Shown: positions 32,621 to 44,933 of the stretch, piece by piece | How positions within the stretch are numbered: the stretch's first letter is position 1 | Layout: each line of letters opens with the position of its first letter | Source: Macrolepiota albuminosa | Lineage: Eukaryota; Basidiomycota; Agaricomycetes; Agaricales; Agaricaceae | DNA: 64,000 nt | Direction of reading: 5' to 3' | Assembly: GCA_027475525.1 (NCBI GenBank) | Contig: JAMWFC010000046.1 | Span: forward strand, 806,001-870,000 | The notes under the pieces: model-generated | The model's input: the letters and a program-made list of their open reading frames with translations, nothing else | What the model was told of the DNA's origin: nothing | The model's database searches: none | Position numbers and translations under genes: made by a program

Positions 32621-35158
32621 TCAAGCGTTATCTAATGTCTTATCGACTCCCTTATCCTCGACTGTGATGTCAGCAGCATATTCAGGCATCCCCATCCTGC
32701 TCGTGTCATATCCGTGTTCCTCAAGGTAATCTCGGAACTATAGTAGGAGTCAGGATGATTATAATAACATACGGGAGACAAACGTGCCTCTTGGTCTTCT
32801 CGCTCTATACCTTCGGGAGACAATGGCTTAATGAAGAACAATGTCACAAGAGCGCTCAAAAGAGCGACGCCTGAATCACATAGGTACATGAGCGCCGTCA
32901 TGTATATGATATAATCATCCGAACTCACCACTTCCAATCCAAAATGGACCAGTGTTGCCTCTTGAAGTAGTTGAGCCACCAAACGCTGGAAACATCAGAC
33001 ATCGTAGAAGACCTCTGTGAAATCTAAACAAGGCAAACCTTTAACTATGGGAGGGAACACTATAACAAGCTTAATTTCGATTCGTAGAAGCGACAACGGG
33101 GGACGTACTCCAGGTGCCAACAAAGGCTCCAACTTTGCCAATCGCAGCGGCAACGCCATAGTAATGTCCTCTAACAGCGGTCGGGCATGCCTTGCTTGCA
33201 AGTATGCCCAAACAATCCCCTGGTCCAAACTCTCCGAAACTCAAAAATATACCATAAAGAACCTGTTTCATGGTCTCCTGAGCAGCATTTACAGACGTTG
33301 ATGAAATCTCTTACAGCAAAGGCGGCAACGTGTTTAGTGAGACTGTAAACTCGTCAATATTTCCTTTGTAGTTTTTAATATGACATTTGAACTTACTGTT
33401 CGTATAATCCGCTCATTATGAAACCTATTACTGCTTGAAGTACAAGACCAGTCATCTAATTTCAATTCAGCTTCTTCAATGAGCCTCACAATAGACATGC
33501 ACCCACTAAAGTATTCTTCGGCCCAAGATAATCAACGACAAAAGCACCCAATATCGATCCTGTCGCACAATCAGCACTGTCCGAGGACAAGAGTATACAG
33601 CAAAGACCTGGCAGATAAAACAAACTAGATACTAAAGGTAAGTCGACACTCAAGACAGCGGGGAGAAAGCGCACTTGATAACAACATTCCAGCCAAATAC
33701 CACAGCCAGGTCCTCCGATCCGCCTGTGATACTAAACAGAGGTCAAGCACCAGAGGAATGTCAACGATATGACCCACTTGTTCACGATGATCGATGAATA
33801 GATGACAAACTATGAGTAAATGATGAAACGCATGACAAGCTGAAAGATTGTCTTGACTCACCGGAAACCTGGCATGATTATTTCAATTCTGTCAGCCTTC
33901 AAGAGATTGAATAGACGTACGAGATCAGATCATACAAGAACCTGTACCAACGTTTAGAAACCCACAGAACTCCATAATACAATATAAAACACACCATACG
34001 AAGGATATAGCAGCTAAACGATCCCAATAGCGTCTAATAACTAGAAGGTACGGAATCTTTGTATGCTTCATGGAATCTTTCTTGTATCGCAGCGGCTCGT
34101 CCATTTTAAGACGCCAGAGGAACACTGCCAATGCAGGTATCATGCCGAAGCCCAGGGACATGCGCCAAACAGCCCGAAGATGGTTATTTCCAAAACTATG
34201 AGGATGAAACACAAGATCGTGAGCCCAGGAATATTGACAGTGAGAATAAACCCTGACATCCAGAAGAAGACAAGGGGAACGAAGGCAGAAATCACAAAAC
34301 CCGTGTCTATCGCGGTATCTGTCAAGTCCCACGGAAATGAGAATGTGTGACAAGGATTGACATGGGAGACGTAAAACTCTACCTGTAGCTAGAGCAAACC
34401 AACGGTGCCTGGCATTCTTCGCTATTGTCTTCTCCTCAGACTGCTCTGAAGCAGAAACTGATCCAGAGGGATATTCAGCACCTAGACCGATACCGAGAAA
34501 GAAACTAGATTCAAAGTGAGAAGTACGTGGTTGACATTATTTGTGAAACTGACCGCATGACGGTTAACATGTTTAGAAGCCCTTTCACGCTGCCGTTTGC
34601 ACCCGAGGAAGCAGCAGATAAACCAGAGAAGATAACGATAATTGCACTAGAAGTCATCTAGAAAACGGTTGGCTGATGTCAATGCCGCTGAGTTTGTGAA
34701 GCATGTGCACCATTCCAAATTTCCTTCCAATTTTGTCAGACAGAAAGCCTAAGGAGGAACTCGTACTTAATTCAAGGAAGCTTTCGACGAAGTAACGGGC
34801 GCGTTACCGAATAACAGCATGCCGACCACGAATCCCGCAAAACTGATACTGCTTACGACCGTGCTGTAGTTGTTATCGGTCAAAACGTCCGCTCCATAGA
34901 TCCGGGTTAGAACTGTTGAAACGTTACTTGAGCCGTGAAAGTTCTGATAGAATACGAACGGGTGTTGACTTTTCAAGTTAATCAGTGTTTACATACTCTC
35001 AATCAGCAAAAAGGACTTACCACTTCCAATCACGCCATTGGAATATCCTTTGAAGAATACAAAGATTGAGCATGGTTAGCGACTTCTGTAATCACCACGT
35101 TTTCTTACCACTCGAGACCAGAGCGGTCCCACAACTTTGGACAGCATATTCAATCAGC
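32621..35158 (-). CDS. Git1-like MFS transporter (glycerophosphodiester/phosphate:H+ symporter type), at least 20 introns
   Basis: Hand splicing gives a continuous product: [16 protein letters not shown], then [25 protein letters not shown] (MFS loop 2-3 signature), [80 protein letters not shown], then [100 protein letters not shown] and [11 protein letters not shown], ending at TGA 32621-32623. Exons include one of 7 nt (33862-33868) and one of 17 nt. These signatures are those of fungal Git1-type permeases of the plasma membrane. The first exon called is 35158-35109; the true start, possibly ATG at 35231, is unresolved. Confidence 0.85.
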
Positions 35159-37776
35159 CTTCATTAAAAGACAGTACTTCCACCTACGCGAAGATCAGTG
35201 AAACGCTCCTGATACTGGATTTCTGCGGCATAAGAAAGGAGTGAAGGGACCTTAGACAACCTTGCAGTCATTTGACCCCGCTTTAAACGCAAAGAATTGG
35301 AGCCCGCTTTACACCGTGATGTTCGCTTGTACATTTTAGCATGCCATCAGCCGTATGCCGAGCCCTTCTGACGTGGAAACATCTGGGCCGAAGCTTGAGA
35401 GCTTGAGCAACCTTTCAAGGAGAAGAAAAACGGCTTTCGCTAAACATTTTAGGATTGGGGTGATTCACGTTGTTTCGTACATCTGCAGGACCGTGTGCTG
35501 TTTGAAGTAGCAAGTAGCAGTTTCTTCGTGCTTGAGTGTGGATTCAGATCCGCAAGAAGCCGCAAGAAGCACGCGTCGCGGATCACAATTCCACACTCCG
35601 CAAATCTGAACATGGATCTCCGGGCCGGAGCGCAGATATTTCTGGTGCAAACGCTGTATTGATAACTGAGCGCTGAGCGCTGAGCGGAGGAGGCCGAGAT
35701 GTCTCCTGATTTCTTTTTGTGCATCTCTCCTGTACCTCTCGACATCATCGAGTCATACTTATCTTGCACACTCTTCCAATAGTTTTTCGCTATACACCAA
35801 GATTGCGACCTTACTGGTATATTGCACCGAATCCCTCATCGTTTCATCAAAGAGGAATTGAAGCCGCTTCGGTGGCCTGTTTGATACTAATATGGCATGG
35901 ACTGTAGAGGTCGTTTCAACTGTTTCTCTGGGAATGGCCTATTTTACCTGTTCTTTTCATCCTCACACAGCAGTTGTTCTGAGCTTTTTTCGGACCCGAC
36001 AGCGGACGTTCATCTAATCACAATAGCCAATATTCAGAAGATAAGATTGATCAAAGCACTTATCCGCACCATATCTTTTTGACTGTCCAAAGCTCAACCG
36101 TATCTTCAAAAGTTACAGATATCCTTGGCACAACTTTGAACCCGCAAAGAATTCTCCTGGCCAGCAGTACTGACAAGGATAAGATAGCTCCCGGCGTTGG
36201 CAATTTTCACTTCGAAATGGTAGTCTCTGAAAATTCGGAACGGTAGGTTCAAACCTGATCTTGATATGTTCACTTTCATTAGTTGTGATGGCCGTTCCGT
36301 CCTCGGAATTTGTAAGATCTGTTGACCTTGTTAACCTGGGTTCTTTGATCGGTTTTCGGACTTTGTGTTCAGTTACTCTTTGTCCCCGACGTGCACCTGA
36401 GGCTCATTCGTTTCCTTTCTGTGTCTGGGTCCAACAGCATCCTACGAAAAAGGGCTTGGTATTTTCATGTGACCTCTTTGAGTACCTTAAGAGTAGTGAG
36501 ATACAATTACATTTTTTTCCGATATTATAACAAGGAAATCTTAGTTCAATTAGTGTGGGTGTGGCGGCGCCGCATACATATATCATCTTGATTACCGGTC
36601 TATGTGTATTCCGAGACCATGGACACGGTGAGCCTCCGTTCATTCATTAACCATTTTCAAGACTGGATAGTTCGTCCGATGTGCTGGTTGCTATGTAGGA
36701 CCCTGGAAATTATCTGAGGCGGGGTTTACAACTGATCCTCAAATAATCTTTCATTCATGAGACAGTCATCGCTAGTCATAAAAGGCAAACCATTGATTGG
36801 AATTCTGAAAATAGGCGACCTATGGGGTATCATAATCATTCCTACCACCTGTGACGTCGATGGATTCCGCTACATCACCATAACTACCAGTAGCCAATTT
36901 ATATCCCGGACCTGTGCCTATCGATTTACATTCCGGTTACGGGAAAACATATCATATGACAAAAGATGCAAATCAGCCTTGAAGTCTTATACGGCTATGG
37001 GGAAGATGGACAACGTACGCCTGAGAGTCTGAGACACACACATGGCACGAGCTTCGCTCTGACTGCCCAGTTTACCGCAGCATAGTCTCCAACCACTGAC
37101 ACCGCGCCTTTCGGCTTCATCCACTCACGGCAACCCTGAAAGTTATAATCACGGTCGTTTTCAACGGGCCGACTTTGAGTTGCCTAAATTTCGATCAGCG
37201 GACTTTGGTCACTGGAAAAGACACCTACTAGGGTCATTTACATACGGTGAATCTATCTTGGCCGAACTCTCAACAAGTTCCCGACACGGAAATGGCGGCC
37301 TATATGGTGTGCATCAGTTTACCGGTGTGGCGCCGCGCTTACGCAACATTTTGACCTTCTCGTTCAAACTGCGTGTCTCGGACGCACAGCTAGCACGACG
37401 TGTTGATAAAAGTTATCGCAAGTCAAATCTCTTTTCTTTCTATGAAAGATCCATATCTCTTCATTATCATAATCGACTTCTACTTAGCAATAGTAAATGG
37501 ATAATAGTACATTGTTCCAGGAAAGATATATAATCGCGTGTAATGAACTTTTTGGCGGTTACCAAATATAACTACAGCATCCTACAAGTGAAACAGAAAA
37601 GAGGCATGAGATTATGAACATGTCCATCTGTATTGAAATAATTTTAGGTATCGTGTCAATCGATCCACGTATCATGAAAGCAAAAAAAAACATATCCAAG
37701 CCAGGATCATTATATGCGAACGATAACGGGAGCAAGGAAACAAAGAGCAGAAAACACTCAGCAAAAACGACATATC
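35159..37776. other. No recognised gene
   Basis: It contains several readings of 60-117 codons on both strands with no motif or intron-linked continuation that I can support. The longest (plus, 37180-37533) is arginine- and serine-rich without recognisable content. An unrecognised short gene cannot be excluded. Confidence 0.35.
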
Positions 37777-40185
37777 TTAATCACTTCTCCTTCCCCAAAC
37801 AAACGTTCCCTCCCACGCCGGCGCGGAGAGGTCTGTCCCCCCAACACGCCAGTTTCCAACCAAAGATTCTGCCCCAACGAAATACCCCCAGAACAACATA
37901 GTGCCCATCAGTGCTTCCCTAGGGTATCTCAAGGCAAGAAAGAGGCCGTCTGAGGGACGTACACGTCCTTCAAGCTCCCAGTGGTGGAACGCCGCGCCAT
38001 GAACATGATCAGTCTATATGCAGTGTGAGCCTATATGAAAGGGCCGGCGAAAAAGAAGAATGAGTGACTGACCTCTCCGACGATGACAATTTCTTTTACG
38101 CCATTGCACCACCCCCTCACGCGCTGCGCCTCGAGAAGTGCGTATAGATCCTCTCCTCGCTGTCCTGCAGCCGTTTTGACTCTCTGCGCAAACACCTCAT
38201 CATCCTTGCACCGAGAGCACGTCGACGCATCGTGTGGATATATCTCTTCTCCACTGGAGCGAGAGAGTCGTTTGAGCGGCGAAGGAGCATCATTGCCTAG
38301 CCTTGTTCCACCCGTCCAACGACTAGTGAACTGCGTATTGGCGCGATAATTCCCTACCGCGGATATGCCGTCCACACTGATATGAACCACACCTGGAACC
38401 TGGCCAAAGCGAGGTGTAACGTGTGGACGTCCCGCGAACCAGGCATTATTCATACCATCGTGATTAGTGTATAGGCCGAGGGCAAAGGGTTCTTCTTCTT
38501 TCTCATCGTCCTCCTCCTCCTCCACCTCTTCCTCCTCCTCACTTTCGTCATCAGAGACAGAATCCCCATCCCCCTGGTCGTCGGCTACCACTGTGGGACC
38601 GTGTCCTGCAAGAGGGGTTACCTCGCCGTGTACGCCGTGCACCTCGCGCATGCGCGTGAAAGCTAATTGATGATACCCATGGAGCGTATCAACATTGAAC
38701 TCTTCATTAGAGGGATGCATCGGGTTTGCAACAAGCCTTTGTTGCTCTTCTAGATTTGAGATCTAAGACAAACTTCAGCCATTGTCCCAGGATCACGAAA
38801 GGACGCACACGTACCAATAATCTTCCCGCCCATAACCCGTCAGCCGTACCCAGCTCGTACACGCCACCTTCAAACGGCTTCTTCACCATATCGTTGCCAA
38901 GGTCAGCCCATGCCCGCATCCTGGAGAAGTCCATGTCCCACTTCATGCTCTTCTCATCGTCCGACAGAGGCATCCTGCCTGCCCACCTGGGTATGGGCGG
39001 CAAAACCTGAAAACCAGGGAACCTCATGCCCTCTGGGCGTTGAGGGTACTGGTGGTCGTCGCCGTTACTGTCGAATGAACGTGTGCGCCATTCTAACCCA
39101 CCCCAGTCTGGGTTGACCTTGCGCACGCCGTCCCGCGAACGGAGTCCTGTCCCCAACGGCGGCCGCGCGATGTATGCCCAGTTAGCCTCTTCAACGTCCT
39201 CTCGGACAGGACCGATGGAAAAGTCACCCGTGGCCTCCCTATCCGCACGAGTGCGGAACAAGTGTGGTGCAATCGGGAGTGGACTCACTTCCTCTCGCGC
39301 AAGATAAAGCAGCTTGGCCATGAGCGCAGGAGGTGGCGGGGCAAGTTGAACTTGTTGACCATTGGGTAGCTGAAACAAGGAAGACAAGGATTCTGGAGTC
39401 AGCGGATAAGGGCCATGAGCTGTCGGAATGGTCGTCGGAGCAAGTAAGGGCGGGGGCAGGAGAGGAGGGACGATATAATGATTGGGAGGGAAAGGAGTTG
39501 AGGGATAACGGAAAGGACAGTAGACGAACGGGAGCAGGAGTTGCTGAAGCTGAGATCTGACGGTCGGCGGTTCGGACAGAAGAGATTCTGGAGGTTAAAG
39601 TTAGAAGGCATCGCGCAATGCCAAGAAGACCTTGCCTTCGGATGTCAGTAACCACATGAGCTGGAGCGCGTAGGCAATCAAGGGCGTCTCTAGTGGCCAA
39701 CCCTGGTTCTCTTCAGAGCGTTCATACAGCCGCGTCATGACCAGCCGTTGTACGAAGACATCCGCACGGGCCCATAGAAGCATTTGACAGGCATTCTTCC
39801 CGTCGTCATCGAGCATAAGCATCACACCGACTCGAAGTGCCTCCAGCAACATCTCGTCAAAATCATCATCATACTTCACGACTTCCCTTCTGAAAAAGCG
39901 CATGGCTTCAAAGGCCCTCGTTCCCCATGCCGCCCATTGCATGGATGAGGGTCGACCCAATCGCCGCTCGACGGCTGCGGAATCTAGCTTATGGCGATAA
40001 ATCGCACCAAGGAGGTTTGGATTGTACTCCGGAGAAAGGCGTGCATTGAGCGTCGAGCAGGTTTGCATGAGTGGGATAAACTGGACGGCTGGACCAATAG
40101 GCGTCAGTTTCGTTAGGTCCACGGCAATATGGTGAAGAATCTCAAGGGGAATCGTGGTGAGATGGCACTGTTTGTCTAAAGACAT
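37777..40185 (-). CDS. F-box-like protein of agaricomycetes, multi-exon
   Basis: From ATG at 40185 the N-terminus LTTIPLEILHHIAVDL...LMQTCSTLNARLSPEYNPNLLGAIYR reads as an F-box-like helix bundle. The same frame gives RSQLQQLLLPFVYC, APPPPALMAKLLYLAREE, NWAYIARPPL, DPDW-like VNPDWGGLEWRT, MKWDMDFSRMRAWADLG and GTADGLWAGRLL. Then a 70-bp intron (38814-38745), an acidic E/D run, and GVVHISVDGISAVGNYRANTQF, PHDASTCSRC and QRVRGWCNGVKEIVIVGE. A 59-bp intron (38072-38014) joins in frame to WELEGRVRPSDGLFLALRYPREALMG...VGNWRVGG and a TAA at 37777-37779. Two in-frame TAA codons near 39600 probably lie in a third short intron whose ends I cannot fix. A ubiquitin-ligase adaptor role is inferred from the F-box only. 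Confidence 0.75.
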
Positions 40186-43100
40186 GGTGGGAATTTGAGG
40201 TCGGGCCTAATGAGAAGGTGGAGCCAAGGAGACTAGGGAATGTGAGTTGAGGACACGGCCTTTACATAGGCCACGAACCATGGCAAGGGGAGTCGACGTG
40301 CGCTATCATAAAAGGCTCCTTCCCCAATTGGAATGATCTAGATTCAAACTTTGATCGCCGCGCAGGCCGTCGCTCGCGTGTGTCAAGAAATGCTGTAACC
40401 TGTTGGCTCTGGTACCATGATCTCGGGGTGAATTTACCATACAAATCATCGTTGGGGGTTTGAGTCGATGAACCTTACTTGGACCTGATCGTGATCGATT
40501 TTCCGCACTTCAAAGAATTTGGATGTCCACAGTTCGGTTGTGTCACTGATTTCTCCACTGGTAGCCCCTATGACCACGGGAGTATGAGCCTCGAGGCCGA
40601 AAACTGTGAGATTATGCGTCTAATAGCATTGATATCGCAGGGTACCTTGGACACTCCTTCTCCCGAGGAATGGCTGCAACAATACCGTGGCACAAACCTC
40701 TCATGGTATACGCTCTGGCGGAGACTCAAAAGTCCAGTAGAGATAATAGGATAATATCCTCTTCTTGCTTGTCGACTAGTGGTTGTTGCCATCGAGCGTC
40801 ATTTCTGGGTATGTCTACACTCTCCTCCAAGTGATTTGTGACTCCAGATCCTCGAAGAGACGTTCGCCCTGAGCAACAGATACGTAAGAATTCGCGGCGT
40901 TCAACGCCTGACATTTTTTTAGGAACCTCGACCTTTTCGGCATTAAGAGCGGGAATGAAGCCAACGCCGCTGTCTACCCTGACCCGGAGCGCAGAAGCAA
41001 TACAAAGGCCAATTATAGTGCCTCGAAGTGCACCTGGTCATCATGAGTCACATATTGAGGGATCGCGTTGCCAGTGATGACTGAAAGTTGATCAAAGTAC
41101 ACATAGTAAGAGGGGTGATTCAATTGTCGAACAAGGAAAAATCAGTGTGAATTCAGTGCGAATGATTGCTGTGATCAGGAGCAAGGAGTAAGTCTCAGAG
41201 AACGACTTCCATTGAGCAGGAAGTATGAAGGACTGACAAGTACAGACCTTGTTATGGGTAACCACGCGCTTACTGAATGGGCTCGGTTACGTCATCGCAA
41301 ACCCTGCATTCAACAGGATGATAGTACAAGACATACAGTTCATGCATGTATGTCTTATTTCCTGGTTCTCTCACAGACGGAGATGTCAAACGGCACTTCC
41401 CAGAAGCAACCTGACCTAAACTAAATCAAGCTAGGGGTAGCCCATCACTCGACCCCTTCAATCTCGTACAGTCGGGATTAACCCTATGTTTACCAAGAAT
41501 ACACCGCCAACCCCTTCTCGTAACAATAACAAGAGGCCAGATGTCAAGCCCGAATTGGCTACTGAGTCGAGGTCTCGATAATTGGCGGAGTCTATCAGAT
41601 AAAGAGATACAAGTACTTTAAAAGCACCGGGCATCTTGACCGATGACGTATCCTTACAAGCTTTCTGGAACAAGTGCTTTAGCACTGTTCTGCTCTGCTA
41701 ACGCTCTAAATTGACTACTTGTAGAGTCTCTGCCGACGAAGAACGTCGTAAGAAACTGCAAAGTTGATCGGCACTTGTCGTTCTCGATGCGCGACCCTGA
41801 CAGACATCGTGTATCGCCAACTCGACAAAAAGAGTATGGTAAGCGCTCTCTCTCAGAAATTCGAGCGGCAGTTGAATTGAGAAGAACCTCCGCACTATCG
41901 ATATTTTGCAGACTGGCCTCCACGAGGTGTCGGTCCGACTCTTCCTGACGGAAACCTACATATCCGTCAGGGGCATACTATATTGCTCGTGGGCAACACG
42001 CGGCTCTTAAAACTTCGATTGGTGATCGGAGGGAAATCTTGTCTTGACTTTTCCTGTTCATTCAGGAATATCGGACCGTGTACCTTCCCCGCTCATTCCA
42101 TAGTCATCCTGGGTGTATATTGACAAGTAGTTTTCTTCTTCATTCCTGCGAACTCGGAAATTTGAAATTAGGTTGGTCGTCCCTGAGTGTTCAAATCTCA
42201 TACTTTGGTCGCCGACGCGCTATATCTATACATATATGAATAAACAATGCATTAATTACCTGGTTCTTAAGCAGTCTGAAATTTGACAAAATTCTATGGC
42301 ATGATAGGCTGATTAACAAGGCATACACTCAATTCATTAGAGTTTCTTCCTGATTTTTTCGACATTCGGTGGAACAGCCGCGGAGAAGTAAGCACAGATA
42401 TCAGAGAACGAAGGTTCCAAAGAAACAACATAGCATTCAAAAGTTGAGTTCCATGTGTGCGTGGAGTTTCTAGGTTGATATTGGTAGTGAAATTTCAATG
42501 CATCGATGTTTGTAGTAGTCTTGATTGATGTATTGATTGGAGGTCGACCGCAGTAAAGATGGAGGACGAAGCAACAGGCTAGAGATGCAAAGAGTTACAG
42601 CGCTTGTACAGGACCGCTGAACACGCAGTCGAGATGAATGCTTTGTAGCTGAAAGGTGGAAGCAAATCCGTAATCAAGAAATCGAGCGTTTGAGCATCGC
42701 GGCTGAGCGCTGAACAGTGAACAGTGTAGTTTCGTCCCGATCCACAGGGGTCATGCCACACAAGGATGATCGTGAAACAAACTATGAAGCATATTTGGCC
42801 CCACAATCAAGAGAGGATGATACCGCGTGCTCTTGTCCGTCCAATGGGTTCGTGCAACTCAGTGTATAAACAAAATTTTCACATCAAAATCTAATCAGAT
42901 CACGTGATTATAATCGTTCAATTCACAGATTGGCCAACTCAATTTCAACTCACAGTACAGCCATAGTACATAACACCTCCATTAAAAAGACCGTCGAGCT
43001 AAAAATCACGTTGCAAGAGAGTTATATAGTTTGTCAGGGTTCCCTTGAGCTGCATCATGGTTGAAAGAGTTCTCTGTGACCGTGACCGTGACCGTTACTC

Positions 43101-44933
43101 GCCGCTTGACTATCTGCCCGCTCCACAGTCTACCTATGCTATCTAAATCAGCAATCAACAGGAGTATCAACAGAATATAACTCACAACTGACGGCAGTGT
43201 TTTCTCTGGCTTCATGGCTCCTATGCTGGTTTTAGCTCGAGGTCAAATTCACAGTTGTCTACATGCAGAGATTGACCATTGAGGTTTGTAATCCACTCAC
43301 GAGACGATCATCGGGAGTCCCTCCTTAGCGTGGCCGATACGACCGTGATGTTCTTAAGATCTATTCATATGCATGCCTCAACGTGCATTGTTCGACCTTC
43401 TCCAATTCCATGGAGTGTACAGGAGCCTGCATCTAAGATACAATGATTGCTTGGACTGGGACCTGGTCAATCTCAGTCCGATCTCTTCCTCCTCTATTAT
43501 TATTGCAATCATTCAATGTGCATGTTCTTCTCAGGAACTGATTGATCTCTTTCTTGTTGTCTTTTTCGTTGTGGATCTTCACACGTTCAGTGGAGATGAA
43601 CCGGCGAAGTTTCTGCTTCTTAAGTTTGCAAATCTTGGATAATATCCGGCCGTTTAAGAGAAGACGGCACTCAACAGATCTCGGGTGAGAAGTGGCTATC
43701 CTTGACCGGGACACGAGTCCTGGCTTGCATCCGTACCCCAGAACATCGCAAACGGGGTGCGTTTATATTCAAGTTGCACTCGAGATGCTGACGTGTGTTA
43801 CTTCTACAATAATTCAGGCCGCCCCTCTGATAGTCCCTACAAGTCTTCTTAAAGTTTTACATTACAGCTCACATGCTCCAATGTCGCTTGCGTTCCACGC
43901 GGAAAAACGAACATGTGTCAATCCATCTTCTAATTTGAAGCCTCGCAGGCGAAAGCTAAATCTACTTGTATGCTTAGCTCCAGACTTTGAAGAAAGTGTT
44001 TAAGCCCCTCGGAAACCACAAGTCCACAAGCCTTTCGCGGTCGATGATGCTCTGTGTCGTTACACGCAATTACAAGAACACTCCCACGGAAACAAGAGCT
44101 TGTCTGACTTGAGATAGTTTCACAGACCTCTGTCGAACCCCTGGTCGACCAATCGATGTGTACCAGTGAAGGATGTGTCTTTATGACTCTTGGTCCTCTC
44201 CTTGTTACCAATTATGGAAATGGAAATGGAATGTCCAAGTGTCCAACTTCTGTAATTGTTTCTGATTACCGGAACTTCTGTTCAATACTAGTGAGTATCG
44301 TTGATGGAAGTGCTGTGAAGTTGTGAATAATCTCTCTCTAGCTTACCTCGTATCTATGAAAAACATGCTATATGACGATATTATACGTCATTAGAGGTTA
44401 ATCATAAGACTCAACAATTCTGTTCTTGACCTCACAGGGACACCTGAAGTGTACCTTACCATCTTGAACACTTTTATGATATCACATTATCATATCCCCC
44501 ATTTACTCCATTGTCAAGATACGCACAATGAAGGGCAATGGACAAAATAAATATATATAAGTCTCGTAACACTAAACGGGCACCCTAAGCCGATTATATC
44601 ACAGACTGAGGGTGAGCCAACGTTTATTTGCAACGACTGTACTGTAGATCGCTTGTAATATATAGGGACTAAAATGAGCACTTTGTGTTCTATCCTCTGA
44701 CTATTTTCCTGATTGGACTGGCAATAATCACCACCTCTCGAGATTTTAGCTTCATCGTTTAACAAGTACTGCTCTGGTTTCTTATCAGCGGGCTATATGT
44801 ACCGTAAATCTCTGGCTCGAGCAGAAAATTTAGTCAAAACACCTGACGCAAAGCAATAGAGTAACAAATTATATAGATCCAAACTTTAAACCGTCCTCAA
44901 GATCTGTGAATTGATGCAAGCATATGTTTATAG
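40186..44933. other. Long stretch with no supported gene
   Basis: Readings are all under 110 codons and overlap on both strands. Examples looked at are the plus reading 40479-40754, the minus readings 41923-41654 and 41685-41458, and a 69-codon minus reading at 43215-43006 with one hydrophobic span. None shows a domain, and I found no convincing exon chain. Near 43071-43096 there is a short GTGACC repeat. A mobile-element remnant too old to recognise is as likely as a gene. Confidence 0.35.

Noticed and set aside
43071..43096. GTGACC hexamer repeat as a regulatory array
   Set aside because: Only about three and a half units, inside an unsupported 69-codon ORF; too short to interpret.
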